Origin: Anaerolineales bacterium
GTDB lineage: Bacteria; Chloroflexota; Anaerolineae; 4572-78; NAK82
Assembly (NCBI GenBank): GCA_020343875.1
Contig: CP070811.1
Span: 305,384-353,299 of the forward strand
Direction of reading: 5' to 3'
Length of the DNA: 47,916 bases
Made by a program: the position numbers and the translations under genes. How positions within the stretch are numbered: the stretch's first letter is position 1; the number at the start of each line of letters is the position of its first letter. The notes below the pieces were generated by a model, which saw nothing but the letters and a program-made list of their open reading frames with translations, had not been told where the DNA came from and made no database searches. Positions 16,979-26,800 of the stretch are shown here, piece by piece.

Positions 16979-17572
16979 GTGGAAGACTCGTCTCACAATT
17001 CACGGCCACTGACGCCAGATAGACCGCCGGGCATATATGCCTCTCCAAGCTGGCATATGCTGCAACTTCTGCGTGAAGCGCTTGAAACGTTGATCCCGGC
17101 GGTCCTCATCGCCCTACTTATCAACCTGGTGCTGGCGCAGGCCACTCGGGTCTATGGCCAGAGTATGGAGCCTAATCTGCACAGCAACCAGCGATTGGTA
17201 GTAGAGAAACTCTCTTACAATCGCTGGTTTTGGGTCCGTAGCCCGCAACGTGGTGATGTGGTGGTGTTGCGCGTCAGTTCTAATAGCGATTTGCTCATCA
17301 AGCGGGTCATCGGTCTGCCGGGCGACCGGGTAGAGATTCACGGCGGGCAGGTTTTCATCAATGCCCAGCCGCTTAGCGAGCCATATCTGGCCTTGCCTTC
17401 TCAAGGCGACTACGGCCCAGTTGACGTGCCGCCCCTGCACATCTTTGTGATGGGGGACAATCGTGGCTTCTCCAACGACTCGCGCGCCTTTGGTCCCCTA
17501 TCCCTTGACTCTGTGATAGGCCGCGCCTGGTTTTCATACTGGCCTCCTGAACAGTGGGGCCTGGTGCGCTAG
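16979..17572 (+). CDS. lepB: Signal peptidase I
   Basis: This membrane-anchored serine protease removes signal peptides from exported proteins. One N-terminal membrane segment (AVLIALLINLVLAQAT) leads into the catalytic YGQSMEPN, whose serine is the nucleophile. The general-base lysine is in LIKRVIGLPGD, and box E is GDNRGFSNDSRAFG. The start is uncertain. The GTG used here has GGAGA four bases before it and lies 22 bp past pnp, giving 197 aa. An ATG at 17057 would give a shorter protein that still keeps the membrane segment. An ATG at 16877 would overlap pnp and read its repetitive tail in another frame, which is unlikely. Confidence 0.9.
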   Translation: MEDSSHNSRPLTPDRPPGIYASPSWHMLQLLREALETLIPAVLIALLINLVLAQATRVYGQSMEPNLHSNQRLVVEKLSYNRWFWVRSPQRGDVVVLRVSSNSDLLIKRVIGLPGDRVEIHGGQVFINAQPLSEPYLALPSQGDYGPVDVPPLHIFVMGDNRGFSNDSRAFGPLSLDSVIGRAWFSYWPPEQWGLVR

Positions 17573-17672
17573 ACAATCCCCAAGTTCCTCTTGGTGAGGC
17601 TGCGGGAAATCTTGCCAGCGGGTGTTGGACTCTGTCCGTAATCACCCTTGACAAAGTAATCGATGGAATGAC

Positions 17673-18404
17673 TTGGCTGAATACATTGATGCCATCTTCT
17701 TCGACTTGGATGGCACTCTGATAGACACCGATGACCAGGCAGTAGTTGCATTGGCGCGCCGCCTGGCACCATTGGCTCACGTAGTCTCTTTTGAGCCCGG
17801 CTCTTTGGCCCGCCGGCTGGTCCTGTGGGCTGAGACGCCGGGCAATGCCTTGATGAGCCTCTTGGATGTACTGGGCCTGGATGACAACCTCTTCGCCCTT
17901 GGCGACGCCTTGCGCCGCTGGCGGGGCTTGCACCCTCGCCCGAACCTGCCCTTGATCCCTGGCGCTGGGGCCGTATTGGATACCTTGTCACGACGCTACC
18001 GGCTGGCAATCGTCACTACTCGGGGTCGTCGCGATGCTGAGGCATTTCTGGCTCAACACGGCTTGACCCATGTATTTGAGTTGGTTGTCACCCGCGAGAG
18101 CACACCTCGCCTCAAACCTCATCCCGCGCCCATCTCCTTTGCTGCCCAGAAACTGGGACTATCACCTCATCGCTGTGCCATGGTGGGTGACACCACCACG
18201 GATATCCGCTCAGCGCGAGCCGCAGGCGCATGGGCGGTGGCCGTGCTGAGTGGGTTCGGCGAACGGGATGAACTTGAGCGGGCTGGGGCACACTTGGTGC
18301 TGGAAAGTGTCGCCCAAATGCAGGAAGGGCAATCGTCAGGAGCATCAGATGGGCTTGCCCTGAAGTTGCAAAAAATTGGGGTTGACAAAGAGCCTGTTTT
18401 GTGA
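17673..18404 (+). CDS. HAD-family phosphatase (phosphoglycolate phosphatase-like)
   Basis: This soluble hydrolase of about 243 aa has all four HAD motifs: DLDGTLIDTD (nucleophile Asp11 and acid Asp13), the threonine in VTTRGRRDA near 110, the lysine in PRLKPHPAP near 146, and GDTTTDIRSA near 167. A helical cap between motifs I and II places it in subfamily I, close to PGP/GmhB-like phosphatases. The substrate is unknown. The start is TTG with only a weak GGA upstream, so the true start may differ by a few codons. Its last codons overlap the ilv promoter. Confidence 0.85.
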   Translation: MAEYIDAIFFDLDGTLIDTDDQAVVALARRLAPLAHVVSFEPGSLARRLVLWAETPGNALMSLLDVLGLDDNLFALGDALRRWRGLHPRPNLPLIPGAGAVLDTLSRRYRLAIVTTRGRRDAEAFLAQHGLTHVFELVVTRESTPRLKPHPAPISFAAQKLGLSPHRCAMVGDTTTDIRSARAAGAWAVAVLSGFGERDELERAGAHLVLESVAQMQEGQSSGASDGLALKLQKIGVDKEPVL

Positions 18405-18410
18405 TATGAT
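18382..18410 (+). promoter_or_regulatory. Consensus sigma70 promoter for the ilv/leu operon
   Basis: A perfect TTGACA (18382-18387), 17 nt, then TATGAT (18405-18410). It overlaps the last codons of the HAD gene and predicts a start near 18417, about 40 nt before the leader peptide. This is one of the closest matches to consensus in the window. Confidence 0.85.
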
Positions 18411-18455
18411 GCGGCCAATAATCAAAGTCCACCAAAAGGATTGGGAAACATACTT

Positions 18456-18542
18456 ATGTTGTCGGCGGGTCTGATTGTAGTCGCCCTTATTAGTTTGCTC
18501 CTTGTTCTGGTAAAGGAGCCGTTGCCCGTAGGGAGGACGTAG
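18456..18542 (+). CDS. ilvL: Branched-chain amino acid leader peptide (28 aa)
   Basis: This short frame of ATG, 27 codons and TAG was too small for ordinary gene finding. Fifteen of 28 residues are Leu, Ile or Val (Leu at 2, 6, 11, 14, 15, 16, 18, 23; Ile at 7, 12; Val at 8, 9, 17, 19, 25). Twelve of the fourteen residues from 6 to 19 are branched-chain. It ends before a strong intrinsic terminator and precedes ilvB, as expected for a ribosome stalling peptide that senses Leu/Ile/Val-tRNA charging. GGGA nine bases upstream could serve as a weak ribosome-binding site. A small hydrophobic membrane peptide is the alternative reading, but the terminator and operon context favour attenuation. Confidence 0.78.
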   Translation: MLSAGLIVVALISLLLVLVKEPLPVGRT

Positions 18543-18585
18543 GCCAGACTGCCCACAGCAAACGAAGTTTCGCATAGGGCCTCCC
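18497..18585 (+). promoter_or_regulatory. Pause hairpin and antiterminator of the ilv attenuator
   Basis: Inside the peptide frame GCTCCTT (18497-18503) pairs with AAGGAGC (18513-18519), a 7-bp pause hairpin. GGGAGG (18531-18536), three bases before the stop codon, can pair with CCTCCC (18580-18585), the left arm of the terminator. A ribosome that finishes the peptide covers GGGAGG and allows termination. A ribosome stalled in the Leu/Val run leaves it free and blocks the terminator. This logic is inferred from base pairing by eye. Confidence 0.6.
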
Positions 18586-18610
18586 ACGCAGGAGGCCTTT
18601 TAGTTTTTTT
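18576..18610 (+). terminator. ilv attenuator terminator
   Basis: GGGCCTCC (18577-18584) and GGAGGCCT (18591-18598) form an 8-bp stem with one G-U pair and a 6-nt loop, followed by TTTTAGTTTTTTT. It is a strong rho-independent terminator placed 35 bp after the leader peptide stop. Confidence 0.85.
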
Positions 18611-18652
18611 AGTTTGAAGCTTGTTGTGCAGCCAAGATGCTGCCAGGGCACC

Positions 18653-18698
18653 GACGCTCGCCAGTTTCGTGGGGCTGAGCGTCTTCTATTTTTATTTT
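18653..18698 (+). terminator. Second terminator-like hairpin in the ilv leader
   Basis: GACGCTC (18653-18659) and GAGCGTC (18677-18683) form a perfect 7-bp stem around a 17-nt loop with an inner GCC/GGC pair, followed by TTCTATTTTTATTTTA. It stands between the attenuator and ilvB, so two terminators act in tandem on the operon. Confidence 0.6.
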
Positions 18699-18723
18699 AG
18701 AATCCAGTGAGGAGGAGATTCGT

Positions 18724-20448
18724 ATGCATGAGAAAAAAAGTGGTGCCCAAATTGTGTGGGAGAGTCTCTTAAGTGAGGGGGTAGAAGTTGTCTTTGGCTT
18801 GCCTGGGGGAGCAACTTTGCCTATGTACGATGCGCTGGCCAAGGACCGTTATCCCATCCGCCACGTTTTGGTCACTCATGAGCAGGGTGCCTCGCACATG
18901 GCTGACGGCTACGCGCGGGCCACCGGGCGGGTTGGGGTATGTATGGCCACCTCTGGACCAGGCGCAACTAACCTTATCACTGGCCTGACCACGGCCAACA
19001 TGGACTCCTCTCCTGTGGTCGCCATCACTGGACAGGTGCCTACTAGCCTGCTGGGGCGGGACGGATTTCAGGAGGCGGACGTGCAGGGAGTGAGTCTGCC
19101 GGTTACCAAACACAACTACCTGGTGACTGACGTCCGGGACCTGGCCCAGGCCCTCAAAGAAGCCTTTTACATAGCCCGCACCGGGCGACCTGGTCCTGTG
19201 CTGATTGACATCTGCAAAGATGCACAGCAAGCCGAGACTGAGTTTGAGCACTTGGAAAGTGTCAATCTGCCTGGCTACAACCCAACCCTCACCGCCGCCG
19301 ACCCCGCCGCGATCGAACGCGCCGCCCGCCTGATCAACGAATCGGAACGCCCTCTTATCGTAGCCGGGCAGGGCGTCTCGATTGCGCAGGCCGAGGCTGA
19401 GCTGCGTAACCTGGCTGAGAAGGCCAACATCCCGGTTGCCACCAGTCTGCTAGGCATCAGCGCTTTCCCCGAGACGCATCCCTTGTCTCTTGGCATGGGA
19501 GGTATGCATGGCGAGGCGTTCACCAACTATGCCATGCAGGAGTGCGACGTGCTGATTGCCGTTGGCGCTCGCTTGGATGACCGCCTGACGGGCGTCTTTA
19601 GCACTTTTGCCCCGAAAGCCAGGCTTATCCACATTGACCTGGACCCCTCCGAAGTAGGCAAGAACCTGACCATAGACACTCCCGTCGTCGGTGATGCCTT
19701 GCTGACTTTGAGGGCATTGCTGCCTTTGGTAGAGGCCACCGAGCACCCGGCCTGGCTGGCTCAAATTGGCCAATGGAGAAGCGATACCGACCAGCGTGAC
19801 GTTCTGGCACAAGAGACCGAGGAGTTGGTGCCGCCTTTCATTATGCGCCAGCTTTGGCATCTGACAAATGAAGGGGATTGCACGATCGTGTCCGATGTAG
19901 GCCAACATCAGATGTGGGAGGCACAATACTTCCCCCACACCAAACGGCGCAGCCTGATTACCTCGGGCGGCCTGGGGACCATGGGCTTCGCACTTCCAGC
20001 CGCTGTGGGCGTTCAAATAGGACATCCCGATGAGGAGGTATGGGTTGTGGCCGGAGATGGTGGCTTCCAGATGACGATGCCTGAGCTTTCTACCGTGGTG
20101 ACCGAAGGCCTGCCTCTTAAAATTGCCATCATCAACAATGGTTACCTGGGCATGGTTCGTCAGTGGCAGGATGTTTTCTACGATAAGCGCTACGCCGGCA
20201 CCCCCCTCTTCAATCCCGACTTTGTGAAAATTGCTGATGCGTACGGCTTGCCGGCACAAACCGTTAGTCGTAAGGAGGATGTTGAGGCCGCCATTCGACA
20301 GGCTCAGGCCCACAACGGCCCCTTCCTGATTGATTTTCAGGTGGAACCCTTTGCCAATGTTTTCCCCATGGTCGCTCCCGGCAAAAGCGTTGCCGATATG
20401 ATCCGTCGTCCGATGCCCATGACGGCTGTAGAAGGCACAGAAGGATAG
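18724..20448 (+). CDS. ilvB: Acetolactate synthase, large (catalytic) subunit
   Basis: This thiamine-diphosphate enzyme makes 2-acetolactate (valine/leucine branch) and 2-aceto-2-hydroxybutyrate (isoleucine branch). It is 574 aa with the usual three domains. The catalytic glutamate is Glu53 in [17 protein letters not shown]. The FAD-binding middle domain follows. The ThDP motif runs [16 protein letters not shown], ending near [13 protein letters not shown] (about 446-485). GAGGAGGAG lies just before the ATG. It is the first enzyme gene of the block and is followed by its regulatory subunit after 12 bp. Control is predicted at the upstream attenuator. Confidence 0.97.
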   Translation: MHEKKSGAQIVWESLLSEGVEVVFGLPGGATLPMYDALAKDRYPIRHVLVTHEQGASHMADGYARATGRVGVCMATSGPGATNLITGLTTANMDSSPVVAITGQVPTSLLGRDGFQEADVQGVSLPVTKHNYLVTDVRDLAQALKEAFYIARTGRPGPVLIDICKDAQQAETEFEHLESVNLPGYNPTLTAADPAAIERAARLINESERPLIVAGQGVSIAQAEAELRNLAEKANIPVATSLLGISAFPETHPLSLGMGGMHGEAFTNYAMQECDVLIAVGARLDDRLTGVFSTFAPKARLIHIDLDPSEVGKNLTIDTPVVGDALLTLRALLPLVEATEHPAWLAQIGQWRSDTDQRDVLAQETEELVPPFIMRQLWHLTNEGDCTIVSDVGQHQMWEAQYFPHTKRRSLITSGGLGTMGFALPAAVGVQIGHPDEEVWVVAGDGGFQMTMPELSTVVTEGLPLKIAIINNGYLGMVRQWQDVFYDKRYAGTPLFNPDFVKIADAYGLPAQTVSRKEDVEAAIRQAQAHNGPFLIDFQVEPFANVFPMVAPGKSVADMIRRPMPMTAVEGTEG

Positions 20449-20460
20449 GAGGCAAGAACT

Positions 20461-20964
20461 ATGAAACACACAGTGATCGCGTGGATGGAAGACAAACCGG
20501 GAGTGCTCAACCGCGTGGCGGGCCTCTTCCGACGGCGCAACTTCAATATCGAGAGCCTGGCTGTCGGGCACAGCGAGACACCGGGTATAAGCCGCATGAC
20601 CTTTGTGGTGGCGGGCGATGCCCGTCAACTGGGGCAGGTGCAGACACAGCTGGCCAAACTCATCAATGTCATTGCCGTTAAAGATGTGACCAGTGAGCCG
20701 AGCATCATCCGCGAACTGGCGTTGGTCAAAGTGAACGCCACCAGCACCAATCGCGCCGAGATACTGCAACTAGTGGACATCTACCGTGCCAGTATTGTAG
20801 ACGTCGCTATGGATTCGCTGGTCATCCAGATCACCGGCCCGGAGGAGCGCATCGACTCTCTGATCCGCCTGCTGGAGACATTTGGCATCCAGGAGATGGT
20901 CCGCACGGGCCGGGTGGCGATGGTACGGGGCAATAATGGTTTTGCCGGAAACGGCAGACAGTAG
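20461..20964 (+). CDS. ilvN: Acetolactate synthase, small (regulatory) subunit
   Basis: This 167-aa subunit activates the large subunit and mediates feedback inhibition by valine. The N-terminal ACT domain starts [20 protein letters not shown] and contains [20 protein letters not shown] (near 30-49). A second ACT-like domain forms the C-terminal half. The length agrees with the IlvH/IlvN long form. The spacing to ilvB and to ilvC (29 bp) indicates one transcript. Confidence 0.96.
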   Translation: MKHTVIAWMEDKPGVLNRVAGLFRRRNFNIESLAVGHSETPGISRMTFVVAGDARQLGQVQTQLAKLINVIAVKDVTSEPSIIRELALVKVNATSTNRAEILQLVDIYRASIVDVAMDSLVIQITGPEERIDSLIRLLETFGIQEMVRTGRVAMVRGNNGFAGNGRQ

Positions 20965-20993
20965 ACTATCTACTCAATTCAAGGAGAAAGAAC

Positions 20994-21998
20994 GTGGCCA
21001 ACATCTACTACGACAAGGACGCCGACCTCAGTCTGCTGGATGGCAAAAGGATTGCCATCATTGGCTACGGCAGCCAAGGGCACGCTCATGCGCTTAATTT
21101 GCGCGATTCGGGTGCGGATGTGCGAGTGGGCTTGTACGCAGGAAGCAAATCGTGGGCCAAGGCTGAAGCTGATGGGTTACGTGTGTTGCCCGTTGCCGAC
21201 GCTTGCGCTGAGGCCGATGTCATCATGGTTCTGATTCCCGATACTATGCAACCGGCGGTCTACAAGGAGTCTATCGAGCCGCACCTGGCACCGGGCAAAA
21301 CGCTCATGTTTTCCCACGGCTTCAACATTCGTTTCGGGCAAATCGTCCCCCCTGACTTCTTGGACGTGAGCATGGTTGCGCCCAAAGCGCCCGGTCATCG
21401 CCTGCGCGAACTGTTCGTTGAGGGGGTAGGCACGCCTTGCCTGCTGGCTGTTCAGCAAGACGCCAGCGCCCAAGCCAAGGCCTTTGCCTTGGCCTACGCC
21501 AAGGGTATCGGTGGCACCCGAGCGGGAGTCATCGAAACCAGCTTTGCCGAAGAGACGGAGACTGACCTGTTTGGTGAACAGGTGGTGTTGTGCGGTGGCG
21601 TCAGCGCCTTGGTGGAGAGTGCTTTCAACGAGCTGGTATCGGCTGGCTATCAGCCCGAAATTGCCTACTTTGAGTGCATGCATGAGCTGAAGCTCATCGT
21701 GGACCTCATGTACCAGGGAGGGCTGAGCTACATGCGCTATAGCGTCAGCGACACTGCCGAACATGGTGACTATACTGGTGGCCCTAAAATCATCACTGAC
21801 GAAACGCGAGCCACGATGAAAAAGATGTTGGCTGAAATTCAGTCTGGGGCTTACGCCGAAGAGTGGATCGATGAAAACGCCAAGGGGCGACCATGGTTCA
21901 ACGAGCGACGTCGAAAAGCCCGTAGCAGCCAGATTGAGCACGTGGGTCAGGACCTGCGCAGGATGATGACTTGGTTAAATCCCAGGGAAATCGAGTAG
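20994..21998 (+). CDS. ilvC: Ketol-acid reductoisomerase
   Basis: This 334-aa class I (short form) enzyme performs the Mg-dependent alkyl shift and NADPH reduction of acetohydroxy acids. The Rossmann motif is [20 protein letters not shown] (residues 20-39). [15 protein letters not shown] near 129 replaces the common KGPGH with KAPGH. The metal-binding acidic residues are in [17 protein letters not shown] near 187-203, and the C-terminal knotted helical domain follows. The start is GTG with AAGGAGAAAG upstream. The phosphate-contacting loop after the Rossmann motif (GLYAGSKSW) suggests NADPH preference, which is an inference. Confidence 0.96.
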   Translation: MANIYYDKDADLSLLDGKRIAIIGYGSQGHAHALNLRDSGADVRVGLYAGSKSWAKAEADGLRVLPVADACAEADVIMVLIPDTMQPAVYKESIEPHLAPGKTLMFSHGFNIRFGQIVPPDFLDVSMVAPKAPGHRLRELFVEGVGTPCLLAVQQDASAQAKAFALAYAKGIGGTRAGVIETSFAEETETDLFGEQVVLCGGVSALVESAFNELVSAGYQPEIAYFECMHELKLIVDLMYQGGLSYMRYSVSDTAEHGDYTGGPKIITDETRATMKKMLAEIQSGAYAEEWIDENAKGRPWFNERRRKARSSQIEHVGQDLRRMMTWLNPREIE

Positions 21999-22130
21999 GG
22001 AATTGGAGCTTGGGCGAGAAGGGGGGTTATGATCCATGACGGACGATGGCCTTGCTGATCTTACGGTTCGATTCTTGCTGCCAGTTAATGACCACTCTTT
22101 CATCAGCTATTTGGAAAGGAGATTACCGTC

Positions 22131-23795
22131 GTGGACGAGGATGGGGTTCGTGCCCAACAAGATCAAGATAGCGTATTGATTTTTGACACCACCCTGCGCG
22201 ATGGCGAACAGTCGCCCGGCGCTACCTTGAACGTGGAGGAAAAGCTGGAGATCGCACGCCAGCTCTCGCGACTGGGGGTCGATATTTGTGAGGCTGGCTT
22301 TCCCATCGCCTCACCCGGGGATTTCGAGGCGGTGCATCGCATCGCTACCGAGGTGGGCCCGCTGACCCATGGCCGCCCGAGCGGCCAGCCGATGGTCATC
22401 GCCGGCCTGGCCCGCGCCAATCAGAAGGATATCGCCCGTGCATATGAAGCGGTCAAGGTTGCGCCCCGGCATCGTATCCATACCTTCCTGGCCACCAGTG
22501 ACATTCACCTCAAGCACAAGCTCAAGATAGATCGGGAGGAGTGCATTGAACAGGTGGTCGAGGCGGTGAGGTACGCCCGCACCTTGTGCGATGACGTGGA
22601 ATTCTCGCCCGAAGATGCGGGCCGCTCTGACCCGGAGTTCCTGTCTGTGGTGCTGGGCCAGGCTATCAAGGCCGGCGCCACCACCCTGAATATTCCTGAC
22701 ACAGTCGGTTACACGACGCCAGACGAGTTTGGTTGGCTCATCGGCTATTTGATGGAAAACACCCCAGGTGCTGACCAGGTTATCTGGTCGGTGCACTGCC
22801 ACGACGACTTGGGGCTGGCCACCGCTAATACCCTGGCTGGCGTGAAGGCAGGGGCCCGCCAGATGGAAGTCACCGTCAATGGCATCGGCGAGCGTGCCGG
22901 CAACACCTCGCTGGAAGAAGTGGTGATGGCCCTCCACACCCGCCACCAGGTCTTCAATCTGCGCACCAACATCGATACTACGCAGATCACCCGGGCCAGC
23001 CGTATGGTCAGTGCTTATACAGGCATAGCCGTCCAGTCCAACAAGGCTATCGTAGGTGCTAACGCGTTTGCCCACGAAGCAGGCATTCACCAGGATGGTA
23101 TGCTGAAGAGTCACCTTACCTACGAGATTATGCAGCCGGAAACAGTGGGACTATCCTCTTCCCGTCTGGTGCTGGGCAAGCACTCGGGCCGGCATGCCTT
23201 CCGGGTCCGACTGCAAGAGATGGGCTACAACGGCTTGAGCGATGATGAGATCAACATCGCTTTTGGGCGCTTCAAGCGGCTGGCAGACAAGAAGAAGGTG
23301 GTCGCTGATGCTGACATCGAAGCCATCATCGCCGATGAAATCTACCAGCCGCCAGAAATCTGGCACCTGAATCATATCCAAGTCTCTTGCGGCGATCACA
23401 GCATACCCACAGCAACTGTCAATTTGACCGGCCCCGACGGCGATATCTACCAGGATGCCGCCTTGGGCAGTGGCCCGGTGGATGCCGTTTATCAGGCCAT
23501 CAACCGTATCGTGGGTACGCCCAATACGCTGACCGAATTCAGCGTTAAGGCTGTTACCGAAGGGATCGACGCTGTGGGCGAAGTGACCATTCGTGTTCAA
23601 CCCCACAATGGCGAAGGCGACCAAGTCGTCAACCCGCAAACCGGACGGCCTTTCATTCGTACCTTCAGTGGCCATGGCGCCAGCACCGATATCATCGTCG
23701 CCAGCGCCCGCGCTTATCTGAGCGCGCTCAACAAGATGCTGGCCGCTCGAGAGGAACAGCCCAACCTTCCTGGGCGGCAGGCAGTGACTGGATGA
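22131..23795 (+). CDS. leuA: 2-Isopropylmalate synthase
   Basis: This enzyme condenses acetyl-CoA with 2-ketoisovalerate, the first step of leucine synthesis. It is 554 aa. The catalytic TIM barrel opens with [19 protein letters not shown] (residues 17-35) and has the metal-binding [14 protein letters not shown] near 223. The C-terminal LeuA dimer domain, the site of leucine feedback inhibition, is complete, and the last 20 or so residues extend beyond it. The start is GTG with AAGGAG nine bases before. A gap of 132 bp to ilvC shows no terminator. Confidence 0.95.
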   Translation: MDEDGVRAQQDQDSVLIFDTTLRDGEQSPGATLNVEEKLEIARQLSRLGVDICEAGFPIASPGDFEAVHRIATEVGPLTHGRPSGQPMVIAGLARANQKDIARAYEAVKVAPRHRIHTFLATSDIHLKHKLKIDREECIEQVVEAVRYARTLCDDVEFSPEDAGRSDPEFLSVVLGQAIKAGATTLNIPDTVGYTTPDEFGWLIGYLMENTPGADQVIWSVHCHDDLGLATANTLAGVKAGARQMEVTVNGIGERAGNTSLEEVVMALHTRHQVFNLRTNIDTTQITRASRMVSAYTGIAVQSNKAIVGANAFAHEAGIHQDGMLKSHLTYEIMQPETVGLSSSRLVLGKHSGRHAFRVRLQEMGYNGLSDDEINIAFGRFKRLADKKKVVADADIEAIIADEIYQPPEIWHLNHIQVSCGDHSIPTATVNLTGPDGDIYQDAALGSGPVDAVYQAINRIVGTPNTLTEFSVKAVTEGIDAVGEVTIRVQPHNGEGDQVVNPQTGRPFIRTFSGHGASTDIIVASARAYLSALNKMLAAREEQPNLPGRQAVTG

Positions 23796-23800
23796 TGGCT

Positions 23801-23834
23801 GGTAGTTGGTGGCTACTACTAGCCACCAACTACC
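23801..23834. repeat. Perfect 15-bp hairpin between leuA and gltB
   Basis: GGTAGTTGGTGGCTA (23801-23815) and its exact complement (23820-23834) flank a 4-nt loop. No T-run follows (ATTTACTTG), so it is more likely an RNA processing or stability element, or a remnant of an insertion, than a strong terminator. Confidence 0.65.
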
Positions 23835-23868
23835 ATTTACTTGATCCTATATTCCCGGAGATGACGAA

Positions 23869-26800
23869 GTGACCAATTCTAGAGCTCCAAAGTCTGCAAC
23901 GCATACCCTTGCCGCCCGCCCTGGCCCGCAGAGTAGGACAAGCGCAGCTTTCTCTAACCTTGAGCTTGACGAACACGATGCCTGCGCCATCATTGCCTCG
24001 GTGCGCAAAACTGGTGAAGCCACACATGGTAACCTGAAACGCACGCTGGAGGCACTCAGCAAAATGGGACATCGCTCCGGGGATGTCAACGGCGAGGGCG
24101 ATGGCTGCGGTGTTTTGACCGACATCCCTCGCCGCCTGTGGTCCGAGGCTATGGAACAGGTAGGAAAGCCAGCTTGGCTGGCCGAGGATCGGCGCTTCTT
24201 TGTGGGGCACCTGATGATTCCAGCACCCCAGCGCGAAAAGGCGTGGGAACTTCAGGAGGGGGCGCTTAAGCTGATCGCTGAGTCAGGGGTTGACCTGCTT
24301 GTTGAACGACCTGGTCAGACGCGCCGGCTGGCCTTGGGCCGGCTGGCCCGCGAGCAAGAACCTGTTTTCTGGCAGATCGCGGGGGTGGTGAGTAACTGTC
24401 CTCTAGAAGAAGTTGAAAGGGATTTGTTTGAGCTGGCCTTGGCCATCGAGCGGACCACGGGCATTCACGTGGCTTCCTTGTCCAGCCACAGTGTGATCTA
24501 CAAGGTGCGCGGTTCTGTTGAAACCCTTTACCACTATTATCCGGAACTGCGCAGCCCGGATTATACCTCGGCCATTACTCTGGGCCACGCTCGTTATTCC
24601 ACCAACACGGCCACCATCTTCGAACGGGTGCAGCCCTTCAGCCTGCTGGGACATAACGGCGAAATCAATACCATCGCCCGATTGCGAGAACAGGCAGTCA
24701 TGCTTGGCGCGCAACTGGTGACCAGCGGGAGCGACTCGCAGGACCTGGACCGGGCCATCGCTACGCTCATTCATCTCTACGGCTTCACCCTGACTGAAGC
24801 GTTAGAGATGGTTTTCCCACCTATCCTAAGCGAAGTAGACAAATTGCCCGCTGGCTTGCAGGCGGTCTATCGTTACTATCGTCAGGCTTTTGGCCCCTTT
24901 GCCCAGGGCCCGGCTGCCATCGTCGCCCGCTACGGCGATGAATGTACCTTCAGCGTCGATGCCCTGGGCCTGCGTCCACTCTGGTTCGGAGAGACGGAAA
25001 AAGAGTATTTTTTCTCATCCGAAAAGGGAGTGGTGCCCATGGATCTGTTGTGCGGCGATCCCCGCCCTCTCTCACCGGGTGAGAAGATGAGCCTGCGCCT
25101 GCACCGCAATCAGGACGCCCAGGTGCTTGACTATCCGGCTGTACAGCAGCGCTTACTCAAGCTGGCGCGCCGGCGTTTTGGATCGTTCGAGCAGATTGAG
25201 GCGGCTCTGGAGCCGCCAGAGCCGAAACGCAGGCGCGTGAGAGCGGAAGGAGAAAGAGAAAGCAAGATCCTCCAATCTCTCTGTTTGCCATCCTACCACG
25301 CTTCGGGACTGGATCGCTGGCTGACTGCCTTTGGATGGGGGCGTGACGACCGGGAATGGGTACAGGCGTTGGCCCAAACCGGCCACGAACCCATCGGGTC
25401 CTTGGGCTACGATGGTCCCTTGGCGGCCCTTACCCCTGAGCGAGAATCCATGGGCCTGCCTGGCAGAAACGTGGCTGACTACTTTAAAGAGGCAGTCGCC
25501 GTCGTCACTAACCCAGCCATTGACCGGGAACGCGAGATTGAGCACTTCTCAACCCAGTGCATCATTGGCCCGCGGCCCAACCTAAGCCCCGATGGGCTGC
25601 TGACGCCGGGCCGCTTGGCCCTGGACTGTCCGATCATCCTGGGCGGTCATCCTAATGAACCCCTCATGCCCGAAGCTCTTTACCATGATGTTGCCGCCAA
25701 AGTTGCAGCTATGCGCTTGGAAGATATTGTGGCCTCCTTTGGTGAGACGGCAGTAGCCGGGCTGGCTACCGTGACCCAGCCCGGCGAGTCCACATTCGAC
25801 GCCCTGGACCGGTTGTCCCAGGCTGCCGTTGAGGCGGTTAGCTCCGGCGCCGAGCTCGTCCTTCTTGACGACGGCCCGGCTCTGGCCGAGGGCCGCGGCT
25901 GGATAGATCCTCACCTGGCCATAGCGGCAGTGGATAAGGCCCTTCGGACGGCTGATTGGCAGCACTCCAACCTTCGTCGCCAGACTGGCCTAATCCTACG
26001 CGCCGGCGCGATTCGGAACCTGCACGATCTCATCATGGCCCTGGCCTTGGGCGCAGATGCAGTCGCCCCTTATATGCTGCTCGAAGTAGCGGTAGATCCC
26101 GGCCGCCAACTCATCCTGACCGATAGAGCCACCCGCTTGGTCAATACCGTCGATGCGTTGCGGGTCGGGCTGGAGAAGGTCACCAGCACCATGGGCATCC
26201 ACGAATTGCGGGGCTATGGCCGCCTCTTTGCCAGCATTGGCCTCAGTCAGCCGGTGGCGGAGGTAATGGGTATGGTCAATTATGCTGGTTCCGAGCAGCG
26301 AGGCCTTACCTGGCATGAGTTGGATACTAATGTGCTAGCGCGTGTCGCTGTCATCGGCGGCGCAGAGGAGCCTCGCCTTGCCCGGGAGCAACGTTTCTAC
26401 CCCAGAGTCTGGAAAGTCGCCGGCCAGGTAGGCCGGGGTGAGACTGAAGGTGCCGACTTTGAGGAGCGGGCCGAGTCGCTGGCTGAGGTACAGACAGTTG
26501 CTCTTCGCCATGTGCTCGAATTCCGTTTCCCTGAACAGGAGCCCAGCTTGGCGGCTTCTGAGGTTGACATCGGTCTGACCGGACACGATTTGCCTTTCGT
26601 CATCGCCTCTATGTCCTTTGGGTCACAGGGAGAAATCGCTTTCCGCGCCTATGCCGAAGCCGCCTATCGTCTGAATATGATCGCACTTAACGGCGAGCGC
26701 GGCGAGATTCGGGATTTGATGGGCAAATACCATTTCAATCGGGGCCAGCAAATTGCCTCTGGACGATTTGGGGTTGATGCAGATCTCATCAATTCCTCCA

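Noticed and set aside
19450..20769. 439-codon minus-strand open frame
   Set aside because: It is the antisense shadow of ilvB and ilvN, both of which have complete motifs.
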